Shown piece after piece: positions 54,322-62,721 of a DNA stretch of 64,000 nt (the stretch's first letter is position 1; the number at the start of each line of letters is the position of its first letter). The stretch comes from Hyphomicrobiales bacterium (GTDB lineage: Bacteria > Pseudomonadota > Alphaproteobacteria > Rhizobiales > Rhizobiaceae). The stretch lies in contig UEIF01000017.1 in the NCBI GenBank assembly GCA_900468805.1, positions 1 to 64,000 on the forward strand, written 5' to 3'. Below the pieces are notes generated by a model. That model was not told where the DNA came from, did no database searches, and saw only the letters and a program-made list of their open reading frames with translations. The position numbers and the translations under genes were made by a program.

Positions 54322-55071
54322 ATGGTTATCGAGAACGACGAAGAACTTACCAAGCTCAAGGATATCGGCCGCATCTGCGCCAATGCCATCCAGGTGATGG
54401 CGGCGGCAATGGAGCCGGGCATGACGACGCTGGAGCTCGACCAGATCGGCCGCAAGGTGCTGGAAGATGCCGGTGCGCGCTCGGCGCCTGAATTCTGCTA
54501 CCAGTTTCCTGGCGCGACCTGTATCAGCGTCAATGAGGAAATCGCCCATGGCATCCCCGGCCCGCGGATCATCCGCCCGGGTGATCTCGTCAATATTGAC
54601 GTGTCGGCGGAAAAGGACGGTTTCTTTGCCGATACCGGCGCTTCCTTCGCGGTGCCGCCGTCTAAATCGAAGATCGAGAAGCTTTGCCGCGACGGAAAGC
54701 GGGCGCTCTGGATTGGCCTCAACCAGATCAAGGCCGGCGAGCCGCTGGCGAAGATCGGCAATGCTGTCGGTGCCTTCGCGCAGAAGAACCGCTATACGCT
54801 TGTCGCCAATCTTGCCAGCCACGGCGTCGGCCGTTCGCTGCATGAGGAGCCGGCCGAGCTTTCCACCTGGCCCGATCCGTCGGAACGGCGCATGATGACG
54901 GAAGGTCTCGTCTTCACCGTCGAGCCTTTCCTGTCGCTCGGCGCAACATGGGCGGAAGGCGGTGATGACGCCTGGACGCTCTATGCCGATCCCAAGGCCC
55001 CGACGGTGCAGTATGAACATACCGTCGTTGCAACACGCAACGGGCCGATTATTCTGACATTGGCGGCTTAA
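54322..55071 (+). CDS. map: Type I methionine aminopeptidase (second copy likely)
   Basis: The protein has 249 residues. Metal ligands are visible in VNIDVSAEKDGFFADTGASF (two Asp), NLASHGVGRSLHEEP (His) and VFTVEPFLS (Glu), plus the late QYEHTVV (Glu). It removes initiator Met from nascent proteins. Alphaproteobacteria usually have a main map gene elsewhere; this one lies beside an LLM oxidoreductase and a GreA/B-like gene and lacks an N-terminal extension, so it may be an accessory isozyme. Confidence 0.85.
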   Translation: MVIENDEELTKLKDIGRICANAIQVMAAAMEPGMTTLELDQIGRKVLEDAGARSAPEFCYQFPGATCISVNEEIAHGIPGPRIIRPGDLVNIDVSAEKDGFFADTGASFAVPPSKSKIEKLCRDGKRALWIGLNQIKAGEPLAKIGNAVGAFAQKNRYTLVANLASHGVGRSLHEEPAELSTWPDPSERRMMTEGLVFTVEPFLSLGATWAEGGDDAWTLYADPKAPTVQYEHTVVATRNGPIILTLAA

Positions 55072-55103
55072 GGGGCATCACCCCCTCGCTGTTGGAGGTC
55101 GAG

Positions 55104-55586
55104 ATGGCTGTTGCCTTTACCAAGGAAGAGAGTGCCGAAACCGCATCGGAAACGCTGCTGCCCGATCGCGCGATTTCGCCTCATCCCAATCTCGTCACAG
55201 AAACCGGACTGAAGGCGCTGGAACTGCAGGTGCACGAAGCGCGCCAGGCCTATGAGGCTGCGAGCACTATCGAGGACGTCAATGAGCGCCGACGCCAGAC
55301 GTCTGGCCCGTTGCGCGATCTGCGTTACCTTGCCGAAAGAATTCGCACGGCCCAACTCGTCTCCAACCCGATCTCGACTGCTACCGTTGCCTTCGGAAGC
55401 ACGGTCACCTTCAGCCGCGATGATGGCCGGGTCCAGACATATCGCATCGTCGGAGAGGACGAGGCCGACCCGAAGGCGGGATCGATTTCCTACGTCGCTC
55501 CCGTGGCCCGCATTCTGATGGGCAAGGCCGTCGGCGATGTCGTTGCTGTCGGCGATCAGGAGCTTGAGATTATCGAGATTTCCTAA
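55104..55586 (+). CDS. GreA/GreB-family transcription elongation factor
   Basis: The protein has 160 residues. An N-terminal coiled-coil (LVTETGLKALELQVHEARQAYEAASTIEDVNERRRQT) precedes the GreA/B C-terminal FKBP-like domain (VAFGSTVTFSRDDGRVQTYRIVGEDEADPKAGSISYVAPVARILMGKAVGD). It should enter the RNA polymerase secondary channel and modulate backtracked complexes, though acidic tip residues would need checking. GGAGG lies 5 bases before the ATG at 55104. Confidence 0.85.
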   Translation: MAVAFTKEESAETASETLLPDRAISPHPNLVTETGLKALELQVHEARQAYEAASTIEDVNERRRQTSGPLRDLRYLAERIRTAQLVSNPISTATVAFGSTVTFSRDDGRVQTYRIVGEDEADPKAGSISYVAPVARILMGKAVGDVVAVGDQELEIIEIS

Positions 55587-55634
55587 AGCGCCGCGCGTGC
55601 TCGACGCCCGGCACTCGTGTTGACCGCCTTGAGA

Positions 55635-56036
55635 TCAGGCGGCTTGCGGCAAGCGGGCGATGACCTTGATCTCGAAGTCGAAGCCGGCCAGCCAGTTCAC
55701 GCCGACGGCCGTCCAGTTCGGGTAGGGCGCCTCGCCGATTTCCTTCATTCTGATACCAGAGATCGTCGGCCACTGCGCTTCGGGATCGGTGTGGAAGGAG
55801 GTGACATCGACGACATCGTCGAACGTGGCGCCTGCAGCTTTCAGCACTGCTTTCAGATTGTCGAAGGCAAGCTGTACCTGCTTTTCGAAGTCGGGCTCGG
55901 GAGAACCGTCTTCACGACTGCCGACCTGGCCGGAGACGAAGAGCAGATCGCCTGAACGGATCGCCGCAGAGTAGCGGTTGATCTCGTAAAGAGCCTGCCG
56001 GCCTGCGGGGAAGATTGCATCACGTTTTTTGGTCAT
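55635..56036 (-). CDS. RidA-family protein (YjgF/UK114)
   Basis: This 133-residue Rid-family protein includes YSAAIRSGDLLFVSGQVGSREDG, VQLAFDNLKAVLKAAGATFDDVVDVTSF and PYPNWTAVGVNWLAG. The Arg that binds substrate carboxylate in archetypal RidA is not obvious at the end (FDFEIKVIARLP), so it may be a Rid subfamily other than RidA. AGGAG precedes the ATG at 56036. It is divergent from the TetR regulator, and the shared region holds the operator array. Confidence 0.85.
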   Translation of the reverse strand: MTKKRDAIFPAGRQALYEINRYSAAIRSGDLLFVSGQVGSREDGSPEPDFEKQVQLAFDNLKAVLKAAGATFDDVVDVTSFHTDPEAQWPTISGIRMKEIGEAPYPNWTAVGVNWLAGFDFEIKVIARLPQAA

Positions 56037-56140
56037 TGTTTTACTCCTGTCTAGACAAACGGCACCGTCTCCGAACTCTCGTTCGTCGAAAGAGGTGAGC
56101 ATTTATGGGAATGGGCTGCCCACTATCCGGAGCGATTGAT

Positions 56141-56206
56141 ATACGCTCCGTATGCGGATATAATCAGACATACGCAACGTATGTCAATACGCATACGCAA
56201 CGTATG
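56141..56206. promoter_or_regulatory. Three-copy ATACG-N3-CGTAT operator array
   Basis: Three 13-bp palindromes of form ATACG-N3-CGTAT lie at 56141-56153 (N3 CTC), 56170-56182 (CAA) and 56193-56205 (CAA). The last two are extended to CATACGCAACGTATG and are identical over 15 bp. They fill the region between ridA and the TetR gene, ending about 20 bp before its start. They are the likely binding sites of that regulator. Confidence 0.75.
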
Positions 56207-56225
56207 TGTATTTTGGGAGATGGTG

Positions 56226-56816
56226 ATGGCCGCAAAGACCCGGGCGCAGATGATGGAGGAGACGAGGGCGAAGCTTATACAGGCTGCCCGGAAGGCTTTC
56301 GCCGTCAAAGGCTATGCGGGAGCTTCGATGGATGATCTCACCGCCGATGTCGGGCTGACACGCGGGGCGCTCTACCATAATTTTGGTGACAAGAAGGGTT
56401 TGCTGCAGGCCGTGATCGACCAGATCGACTGCGAAATGGGGGAGCGGTTGCGCATCGAGCGCGACCGGGCCGAAACGATCTGGCTTGGCCTTCTGGCGGA
56501 ATATACCGCCTATATCGAAATGGCTCTGGAGCCGGAAATCCAGCGCATCATGCTGCTCGACGGGCCGGCGGTGCTCGGCGATCCCTCGCAGTGGCCCAGT
56601 CAGAATGCCTGCCTTCGCACGACAACCCAGACCATCCAGGCGCTGATCGACGAAGGCACGGTCAAGCCTGTCGATGCTGAAGCTGCTGCCCGCCTGCTCA
56701 ATGGAGCGTCGCTCAGTGCCGCGCTCTGGATCGCCGCCGCGGAGGATCCGCACAGCCTTCTTGCGAAGGTCGTCGAGGTTTTCCGCGGTCTCGCGAGTGG
56801 TCTGCTCAAGACCTGA
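56226..56816 (+). CDS. TetR-family transcriptional regulator
   Basis: The protein has 196 residues. The TetR helix-turn-helix is MDDLTADVGLTRGALYHNFGDKKGLL (about 35-60), followed by an all-helical ligand domain (TetR C-terminal type of the YcdC/AcrR class). The start at 56226 has GGGAG seven bases upstream. Three palindromes directly upstream suggest autoregulation and control of the divergent ridA-type gene. The ligand is unknown. Confidence 0.88.
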   Translation: MAAKTRAQMMEETRAKLIQAARKAFAVKGYAGASMDDLTADVGLTRGALYHNFGDKKGLLQAVIDQIDCEMGERLRIERDRAETIWLGLLAEYTAYIEMALEPEIQRIMLLDGPAVLGDPSQWPSQNACLRTTTQTIQALIDEGTVKPVDAEAAARLLNGASLSAALWIAAAEDPHSLLAKVVEVFRGLASGLLKT

Positions 56817-56860
56817 CAGTGACGAGGCGGCGGTTCACGCCGCCAATCGTCGATGTGGCT

Positions 56861-57466
56861 TCAATCCCGTTGCGGGTCGGTCTTGCCGCCTTGCAGGATT
56901 TCCATGGCCGCACGCTCCAAAATCCCGGAAATCCTGATAGCTTCGCTTGCCGACCAGGGATGACGCATCCGCAGTGCAGAACGCAGCAGCTGGCGGGCAG
57001 CGCGGATGTTGCCGTCGTCGCGGCCGAAATCGTCATCCTCCTCGTCACGACGGTGTCGGCCGCCGCCTCCACCCTGATGCTGATCGGGGTCGAACATGCG
57101 ATTGACGAAGGCCATGCCCTCGGCAATGCGCTCCAGCTTGGCGAGCGCCTGGTCGATCATGGCGCGGTTTTCCTCCACCTTCTGACGGCCGGCCTCGGTG
57201 ATCTTGTAGAGCTTCTTCGTTCCTTCGTTTTCCACTTCCGCCAGTCCGGTCTCTTCCAGATAGGTGAGGGCCGGATAGATGACGCCCGGGCTCGGCACGT
57301 AAAAGCCGCCGGAGCGCTCCTCCAGCGTCTTGATCAACTCGTATCCGTGACGCGGACGCTCTTCCAGCAGCGCCAGAAGGATCACCTGCAATTCGCCCGC
57401 GGAAAACCTGCGGCCCATTCCCATGCGCATCGCCTCACCGACGAAACCGCCTCGAAAGCCTCTCAT
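56861..57466 (-). CDS. PadR-family transcriptional regulator
   Basis: The protein has 201 residues. The PadR winged helix is ELQVILLALLEERPRHGYELIKTLEERSGGFYVPSPGVIYPALTYLEETGLAEVE. A long C-terminal region contains a low-complexity Gly/Arg/Asp stretch (QHQGGGGGRHRRDEEDDDFGRDDG), unusual for the family. AAGGAG precedes the ATG at 57466. It is divergent from an MFS transporter gene, a typical PadR-efflux pairing. Confidence 0.87.
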   Translation of the reverse strand: MRGFRGGFVGEAMRMGMGRRFSAGELQVILLALLEERPRHGYELIKTLEERSGGFYVPSPGVIYPALTYLEETGLAEVENEGTKKLYKITEAGRQKVEENRAMIDQALAKLERIAEGMAFVNRMFDPDQHQGGGGGRHRRDEEDDDFGRDDGNIRAARQLLRSALRMRHPWSASEAIRISGILERAAMEILQGGKTDPQRD

Positions 57467-57512
57467 GACATACTCCTTCGTATCAGATGTATCGTTCACT
57501 GTGTCGTAATAT

Positions 57513-57526
57513 ATATCGTAAGATAT
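57513..57526. promoter_or_regulatory. Candidate PadR operator
   Basis: ATATC-GTAA-GATAT is a 14-bp palindrome in the AT-rich stretch between padR and the MFS gene, about 47 bp upstream of padR. A related sequence TCGTAATATAT lies just left of it. Position and symmetry suit PadR autoregulation, which is inference. Confidence 0.45.
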
Positions 57527-57601
57527 GTCTTTCAAGAGAGAGTGCGGAAATCCTGTTCGCGAAATTGAAGCATCCATCAGAATTACTCACTTGTGGCGGT
57601 C

Positions 57602-58807
57602 ATGCTGCAGCGCGATAAACGCGCCATGTTGGCTCCGAATAACGACCGCCCGGTCAATCTCCTCACCGCCGCGCTTGCAGGCGCCATTGCAATGGCGGCG
57701 GCCATGGGCTTCGGGCGATTTTCCTTCACGCCGATCCTGCCGGGCATGATGGTCGGCGTGCCGCTTTCGGCCGCAGACGCGGGTTTTATCGCTTCCGCCA
57801 ATTTCGTTGGGTATCTCGTCGGCGCGGTTCTTGCTGCTTATGGCTGGGCCGCAGGGCGCGAGCGGCTGGTGGCGCTTCTGTCGCTGCTTGCGACTGCAAT
57901 CCTGCTGGCGGCCATGGCGGCGACGGATTCCGTCTTGCTCTTTGCCGTCATCCGCTTCCTGGCGGGCATGGCGAGCGCCTTCACGCTGGTCTTCAGTTCG
58001 GCAATCGTGCTGAGCCATGGGGCGGCTGCGAATAATGATCACGTTCAGGCAATACATTTCGGTGGGCCAGGGGCGGGGATCGCGATTTCCTCCGTCATGG
58101 TGCTTGCGCTCGGCTATGTCCTCAACGATGCAGCCGGCGGCTGGCGCGCAGACTGGATCGGTGGAGCGCTCTTTTGCCTGGTCAGCCTTGTTATCGTTTG
58201 GGCACTGCTGCCGAAGTCGCCGGTGCATACGGGGCAGGCGAAGGAGCCGGCACTGATCTGGAGCCGGCCGATGGTGCTGCTGACGCTGTCCTACGGCTTG
58301 TTCGGCTTCGGCTATGTCATTACCGCCACCTTCCTTGTCGCCATCGCACGCGCGAGCGCGTCCGGGCCGATCGTCGAGTTCCTCTGCTGGTTCATTGCGG
58401 GGCTGACGGCCACGGTCGCGCTGTTCATCTGGAGGCCCTTCGTACGCTTGCTTGGGCTTGGCGGCGTCTATGTCGCGGCGCTCATCATCGAGGCGATCGG
58501 CGTGCTCGCAACCGTGGAACTGCCGCATTCGGTGGCGCCGCTGATCGGCGGCGCGCTGTTCGGCGCAACGTTTCTTGCCATCACTGCCTATGGATTGCAG
58601 ATCGGCCGCCGACTGTCACCCGAAAGCCCGCGCCGCATCCTGGCGCTGATGACGGCGGCCTTCGGCGTCGGCCAGATCATCGGTCCTGTCGTTGCCGGCT
58701 GGATTGCGCAGACAACGGGAAATTTCGTGCTGCCGACCGTTATTGCAGCGATCGTGCTGGTTTTCTGCGCACTGCTGGTCATGCCGGTGATGAAGAAAAT
58801 CCCATAA
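57602..58807 (+). CDS. MFS transporter (YbfB/YjiJ family)
   Basis: This protein of about 401 residues has twelve hydrophobic segments. The opening GFGRFSFTPILPGMMVGVPLSAADAGFIASANFVGYLVGAVLA is typical of the YbfB/YjiJ MFS subfamily. The substrate is unknown; adjacency to PadR suggests efflux. Starts at 57593 (GTG), 57602 and 57629 are all in frame and none has a clear ribosome binding site; I chose 57602. Confidence 0.82.
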   Translation: MLQRDKRAMLAPNNDRPVNLLTAALAGAIAMAAAMGFGRFSFTPILPGMMVGVPLSAADAGFIASANFVGYLVGAVLAAYGWAAGRERLVALLSLLATAILLAAMAATDSVLLFAVIRFLAGMASAFTLVFSSAIVLSHGAAANNDHVQAIHFGGPGAGIAISSVMVLALGYVLNDAAGGWRADWIGGALFCLVSLVIVWALLPKSPVHTGQAKEPALIWSRPMVLLTLSYGLFGFGYVITATFLVAIARASASGPIVEFLCWFIAGLTATVALFIWRPFVRLLGLGGVYVAALIIEAIGVLATVELPHSVAPLIGGALFGATFLAITAYGLQIGRRLSPESPRRILALMTAAFGVGQIIGPVVAGWIAQTTGNFVLPTVIAAIVLVFCALLVMPVMKKIP

Positions 58808-58810
58808 GTG

Positions 58811-58844
58811 GTTACAAGTGCGTAACAATGGGTTGAACCCATTG
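58811..58844. promoter_or_regulatory. Two adjoining palindromes upstream of bacA
   Basis: GTTAC-AAGTGC-GTAAC (58811-58826) abuts CAATGGGTT-G-AACCCATTG (58826-58844), the latter a perfect 19-bp palindrome. They lie 4 to 37 bp after the MFS stop and about 87 bp before bacA. They may be operators for bacA or a weak terminator of the MFS gene; no T-run follows. Confidence 0.4.
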
Positions 58845-58930
58845 CCGCTTTCTTCGAACTGCCTTAATTTCCGGGCAATCAGTGGTTCGCCACTCTTCCG
58901 TGACTCCAGTTCAGGAAAGCAAAGCTCCCC

Positions 58931-60196
58931 GTGTTTCATTCCTTCTTTCCCCAGCCAAAGGCGTTCTTTACTTCGCTCACAATCTGGACGCTGGCTGCGA
59001 TTTTAGGCTGGTATTTCTTCGCCGCCGATCTCGGTGCTTCGCTTGGATTTGCGCCGGTTCCTGAAGAGCAACAGCCGATCGATCTCTCGTTTTTCCTGTT
59101 GCCGGAGAACCTTTGGTTTTACGGCTACTTCCTGGCGAGCGCTTTGATCTTTTGCGGCGCTTGGCACATCAAGGCGATGAGCCACCCCTGGAAGATATGG
59201 TCGATTTGGGGGTCGGCGCTGATCATCTTCGTGACCTATTTTAGTGTGCAGATCTCGGTCGTGATCAACAATTGGCGGCGGCCATTCGGCGACCTGCTGC
59301 AGAACGCGCTGGCGAAGAAGCCGGGTATTACAGTCGAGAACTTTTACGACCTGTTTCTGGTTTTCGCGCAGATCGCCTTCCTCGCCATGTTCGTATCGAT
59401 CATGACCGATTTCTTCACGAGCCATTATATCTTCCGCTGGCGGACGGCGATGAACAATTTCTACATGGCGAATTGGGAAAAGCTGCGTCACATCGAAGGC
59501 GCATCCCAGCGTGTACAGGAAGACACGATGCGCTTTTCCAGCACCTTGGAAGGTCTCGGCATCAACCTGATCAATTCGGTGATGACGCTGGTCGTCTTCC
59601 TGCCGATCATGCTGGCACTGTCACATTACGTGACGAGCCTGCCGATACTCGGCGAAGTGCCGAATTCCCTCTTCTGGCTGGCTATCTTCTGGTCGGCTTT
59701 CGGCACCGTCCTGCTCGCTTTCGCGGGTATCAAACTGCCTGGGCTGAATTTCAAGAACCAGCGCGTGGAAGCGGCCTACCGCAAGGAACTGGTCTACGGC
59801 GAGGACCATGCCGACCGGGCGCAGCCGCCGACAGTCCAGGAACTGTTCTCAAGGGTACGGAGAAACTATTTCACGCTGTACTTCCACTACATGTACTTCA
59901 ATGTCGCCCGCTCGTTTTACCTGCAGGCGGACAATCTTTTCGTCTATTTCTTCATGGCTCCGACCCTCGTCGCCGGCGCCATCACCTATGGTATCTTCCA
60001 ACAGATCGCGACCGCTTTCGGGCAGGTCAGCAATTCCTTCCAGTATCTCGTCAATTCCTGGTCGACGATCATCGAACTGCTCTCCATCCACAAGCGTCTC
60101 AAGGCCTTCGAGGCTGCTATCGATGATGAGCCGCTGCCTGATATCGATCAGCGCTATCTGGAGCGCGAAGCCGGCGCTGTTCACGTCGACGGCTGA
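58931..60196 (+). CDS. bacA: Peptide transporter BacA (SbmA/BacA family)
   Basis: The protein has 421 residues with six or more hydrophobic segments in SbmA/BacA order. Typical stretches are MFVSIMTDFFTSHYIFRWRTAMNNFYMANWEKLRHIEGASQRVQEDTMRF and NFKNQRVEAAYRKELVYGEDHA. In Sinorhizobium BacA is needed for bacteroid survival, imports antimicrobial and NCR-type peptides, and affects lipid A very-long-chain fatty acids (established). The start appears to be a GTG at 58931, with AGGAAAG some distance upstream. A strong terminator follows. Confidence 0.93.
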   Translation: MFHSFFPQPKAFFTSLTIWTLAAILGWYFFAADLGASLGFAPVPEEQQPIDLSFFLLPENLWFYGYFLASALIFCGAWHIKAMSHPWKIWSIWGSALIIFVTYFSVQISVVINNWRRPFGDLLQNALAKKPGITVENFYDLFLVFAQIAFLAMFVSIMTDFFTSHYIFRWRTAMNNFYMANWEKLRHIEGASQRVQEDTMRFSSTLEGLGINLINSVMTLVVFLPIMLALSHYVTSLPILGEVPNSLFWLAIFWSAFGTVLLAFAGIKLPGLNFKNQRVEAAYRKELVYGEDHADRAQPPTVQELFSRVRRNYFTLYFHYMYFNVARSFYLQADNLFVYFFMAPTLVAGAITYGIFQQIATAFGQVSNSFQYLVNSWSTIIELLSIHKRLKAFEAAIDDEPLPDIDQRYLEREAGAVHVDG

Positions 60197-60206
60197 CAGA
60201 AATAGA

Positions 60207-60237
60207 AAGGGCCCCGAAGCGGTGGCCCTTCTTTTTT
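60207..60237 (+). terminator. Rho-independent terminator of bacA
   Basis: AAGGGCC (60207-60213) pairs with GGCCCTT (60224-60230), extended by CCG/CGG inside, and is followed by CTTTTTT. This is a textbook intrinsic terminator 11 bp past the bacA stop. Confidence 0.88.
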
Positions 60238-60254
60238 GAGAGTCCGGCGGATCG

Positions 60255-60815
60255 TCAGTTCGGACGGCTGCAGCCCGGTTTTTTCCAGTCCAGATCCATC
60301 AATGCCTCCAGGATATGGTCGGCAACGGCCGTGTTGCCCTCCCTGACTGCGATGTCGTAGGCGGCGAGGCAATGGTCGAGCAGCGGTGTCGCCACCGGCG
60401 CTTCCTCGGGGAGGGGAAAGACGATGCCGCCGTAGAGGGATGGAATGCCGGTCCTGTCGCGGAAGCATCGTCCGAACGCCATCACCTGATGGAAGGCACC
60501 GTCGGCGCGGCGAGTGCGGTAGCTCTGGTGCTCCGGCTCCTGCGTAAGGATCGTATCATGGATGATCCTGGCGGCGGCCGGCTGATCCTCCGGATGGATG
60601 CGGGAGACATAGACTTCGAGCGGCAGGCCGCGTGCCGTTTCCGCGGAGTCGAGCCCAAACATTTCGGCAACCGCTCCGTCGCCGTAGAGAAGATTGGCAA
60701 CGATATCCCATATGAAAAAGCCGGTTTCACAATTGCGGAATTCGTCTTTGTCAGTCAGACACTCCAGGTCCACAACAGCTGTCACGACGCACCACCCACG
60801 TTTGCGCGCATTCAT
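60255..60815 (-). CDS. Single PAS-domain protein
   Basis: This protein of about 186 residues has one PAS fold (FIWDIVANLLYGDGAVAEMFGLDSAETARGLPLEVYVSRIHPEDQPAAARIIHDTI, then RTRRADGAFHQVMAFGRCFRDRTGIPSLYGGIVF) and a C-terminal helical tail. There is no kinase, GGDEF or DNA-binding output, so it may signal through protein contact. The PAS_3-type FRDRTG pattern is common in rhizobial sensors. Start uncertain: 60815 or upstream 60854. It is convergent with bacA. Confidence 0.75.
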   Translation of the reverse strand: MNARKRGWCVVTAVVDLECLTDKDEFRNCETGFFIWDIVANLLYGDGAVAEMFGLDSAETARGLPLEVYVSRIHPEDQPAAARIIHDTILTQEPEHQSYRTRRADGAFHQVMAFGRCFRDRTGIPSLYGGIVFPLPEEAPVATPLLDHCLAAYDIAVREGNTAVADHILEALMDLDWKKPGCSRPN

Positions 60816-60905
60816 GATGCAATGCTTATCAAAGCGTAAGGTGGATGCAATCAATAGGTGCAGGCCGTAGTTGAATATCCAGTGTTTTTAACACATAGGA
60901 GTGCT

Positions 60906-61895
60906 TTACAACCCGGATGTCTGCTGCAGCGCCCCGTGCTTTTCTATGAGAGGGATCGCTTCGGAGTAGCTGACGCAGGCGACATCGGCCCTATGGCAGA
61001 CGTCGCTCACCAGTCTGTCGAGCGCGCGCCAATATGCGCCGCCGTTCATTTCCACGAAATGGAAGCCGAGTTGCAGGGGAATGCGACTGCCGGCATATTG
61101 CTTGTCGAAAGCCTCTTTAAAGGCCGTATAGGCGCGCGCCTCGAAGGCGGCGCTGTCGGCGGAATCCTCTTCGCCCTTGGAGTGACGGACGAAGAGATTG
61201 TAATCCATGCCGATGATTGGCTTTTCAGCCGGGCCTTCCGGAATGAGCGGCAGGCCGAAGCGGATGATGCCGTCTTCTTCGACCGGCATGGCCGGTCCCT
61301 TGGTGACGAGGCTTGCATCATAGGCGAAGCCGGCCTTCTTCTCGGCCGTAATCATGTCGGCTCCACCGCCGGTCGACAGGTAGGGAGCACGGAAACCCTT
61401 GATGCCATGGTCGACGAGATCCCGCCAGCCGGCCGGTTCGTCCAGACCGACGCTTTTCCAGGCGGTCTTCAGCGTCGTCTTGAAGGTCGCATATTCGGCC
61501 GACCAGTCTGCCTCGCTCCATTGCCGGCCATCGAAATGGCCGCAGGCGTGGCTGGAAATATCGTGGCCCTCGAGATGGGCGTGCCAGATATTGCCGAGGC
61601 GTTCGCGGATCTCGTCGTCGCTCTGCGCGAAGCCGACATTGGATTTTGCACGTTTCTGATGAGGGGCCTGGTAGGCTTTCTTCGCTGCCTCATTCATCAG
61701 GAAGGTGCAGGAGAGGAAATAGGTGAAGTGCGCGCCATTCCGGGCTGCCATTTCGCGGCTCTTCTGCCAGAGCGCATTATCGTGAGCACCGTCGAAAGAG
61801 ACGATGACAAGCTGTTTCGGCTTGTCGGCGGCCTCAGCAACGGCGGGAAAAATCAGAGACAGGGCGAGGGAGGCCGGAACAATCGAACGAAACAT
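60906..61895 (-). CDS. Exported polysaccharide deacetylase-family protein
   Basis: The protein has 329 residues from MFRSIVPAS (61895). A signal peptide of about 22 residues (ending AVAEA) precedes a NodB-like deacetylase fold: LVIVSFDGAHDN (Asp base), HDISSHACGHFDG (His ligands), GFRAPYLSTGG and LQLGFHFVEM. It probably removes acetyl groups from an extracellular or periplasmic glycan. An in-frame upstream ATG at 61991 would bury the signal peptide. Confidence 0.82.
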   Translation of the reverse strand: MFRSIVPASLALSLIFPAVAEAADKPKQLVIVSFDGAHDNALWQKSREMAARNGAHFTYFLSCTFLMNEAAKKAYQAPHQKRAKSNVGFAQSDDEIRERLGNIWHAHLEGHDISSHACGHFDGRQWSEADWSAEYATFKTTLKTAWKSVGLDEPAGWRDLVDHGIKGFRAPYLSTGGGADMITAEKKAGFAYDASLVTKGPAMPVEEDGIIRFGLPLIPEGPAEKPIIGMDYNLFVRHSKGEEDSADSAAFEARAYTAFKEAFDKQYAGSRIPLQLGFHFVEMNGGAYWRALDRLVSDVCHRADVACVSYSEAIPLIEKHGALQQTSGL

Positions 61896-62023
61896 GGGCA
61901 CCGCGACAATTTGCACTGCGGTTTTCCTGTTACAGAATTGCGGCGAAGCTACGGTCTTGCTGGCAATTTCCCTCTTCTGCCGGTAATTCATGGCTGACCG
62001 TCAAACAGGAAAACCGGATCACC

Positions 62024-62620
62024 ATGGTTCTGCTCGCCCTCAGCCTCATTCTCTTCCTCGGCCTCCACCTGATCCGCGTCGTTGCTCCGGGCTTCCGGCA
62101 GACGATGATAGACGGGATCGGCAAGCCCGCCTGGGTCGCCGTCCATGCGATTGCGAGCATCCTGACGCTGATCTTCGTGATCTATGCCTTCGGCGCAGCG
62201 CGCGGCGAGCCGATCGGTCTGCTTTACAACCCGCCAGTTGGCATGGCGCATCTGACCGTCACGCTGATGCTGATTGCGATGATCTGTCTGGTCTCCGGTT
62301 TCCTGCCGGCCGGCCACATCAGGACGAAGACCAAGCACCCGATCGTGCTGTCGGTAAAGATCTGGGCGCTTGCCCATCTTCTGTCGAACGGCGAAGCCTA
62401 TTCCGTATTGCTCTTTGCCGCTTTTCTCGCCTGGGGCGTGGTGCTGCGCATTTCGTTGAAGCGGCGCCAGAGGCGGGGCGAGATCACGTTGCCGACCTTC
62501 GTATCGGCCAAATACGACCTCTACGCCGTCATCATCGGCGCGGTCGTCTGGGCGCTGATGATCTGGCGCGTTCATGAATGGCTGATCGGCGTTGCACCTC
62601 TGCCGATGCTTGCTTCGTGA
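62024..62620 (+). CDS. NnrU family membrane protein
   Basis: The protein has 198 residues with about five hydrophobic segments: LLALSLILFLGLHLIRVV, WVAVHAIASILTLIFVIYAF, VTLMLIAMICLVSGF, LLFAAFLAWGVVL and LYAVIIGAVVWALMIW. KHPIVLSVKIWALAHLLSNGE is the hallmark of NnrU. The family was linked to denitrification and, more recently, to haem/isoprenoid-type chemistry in other bacteria. No nir/nor genes are nearby, so its role here is open. Confidence 0.85.
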   Translation: MVLLALSLILFLGLHLIRVVAPGFRQTMIDGIGKPAWVAVHAIASILTLIFVIYAFGAARGEPIGLLYNPPVGMAHLTVTLMLIAMICLVSGFLPAGHIRTKTKHPIVLSVKIWALAHLLSNGEAYSVLLFAAFLAWGVVLRISLKRRQRRGEITLPTFVSAKYDLYAVIIGAVVWALMIWRVHEWLIGVAPLPMLAS

Positions 62621-62721
62621 CGATTCTGCGATATCCCCCTTACAACGGCCGCAAAATGGAGTAGAAGGCCCGACAATGTGCGTTTTGCACTGTGTATGGG
62701 TATCCGCGGCCGGAGACGAGA

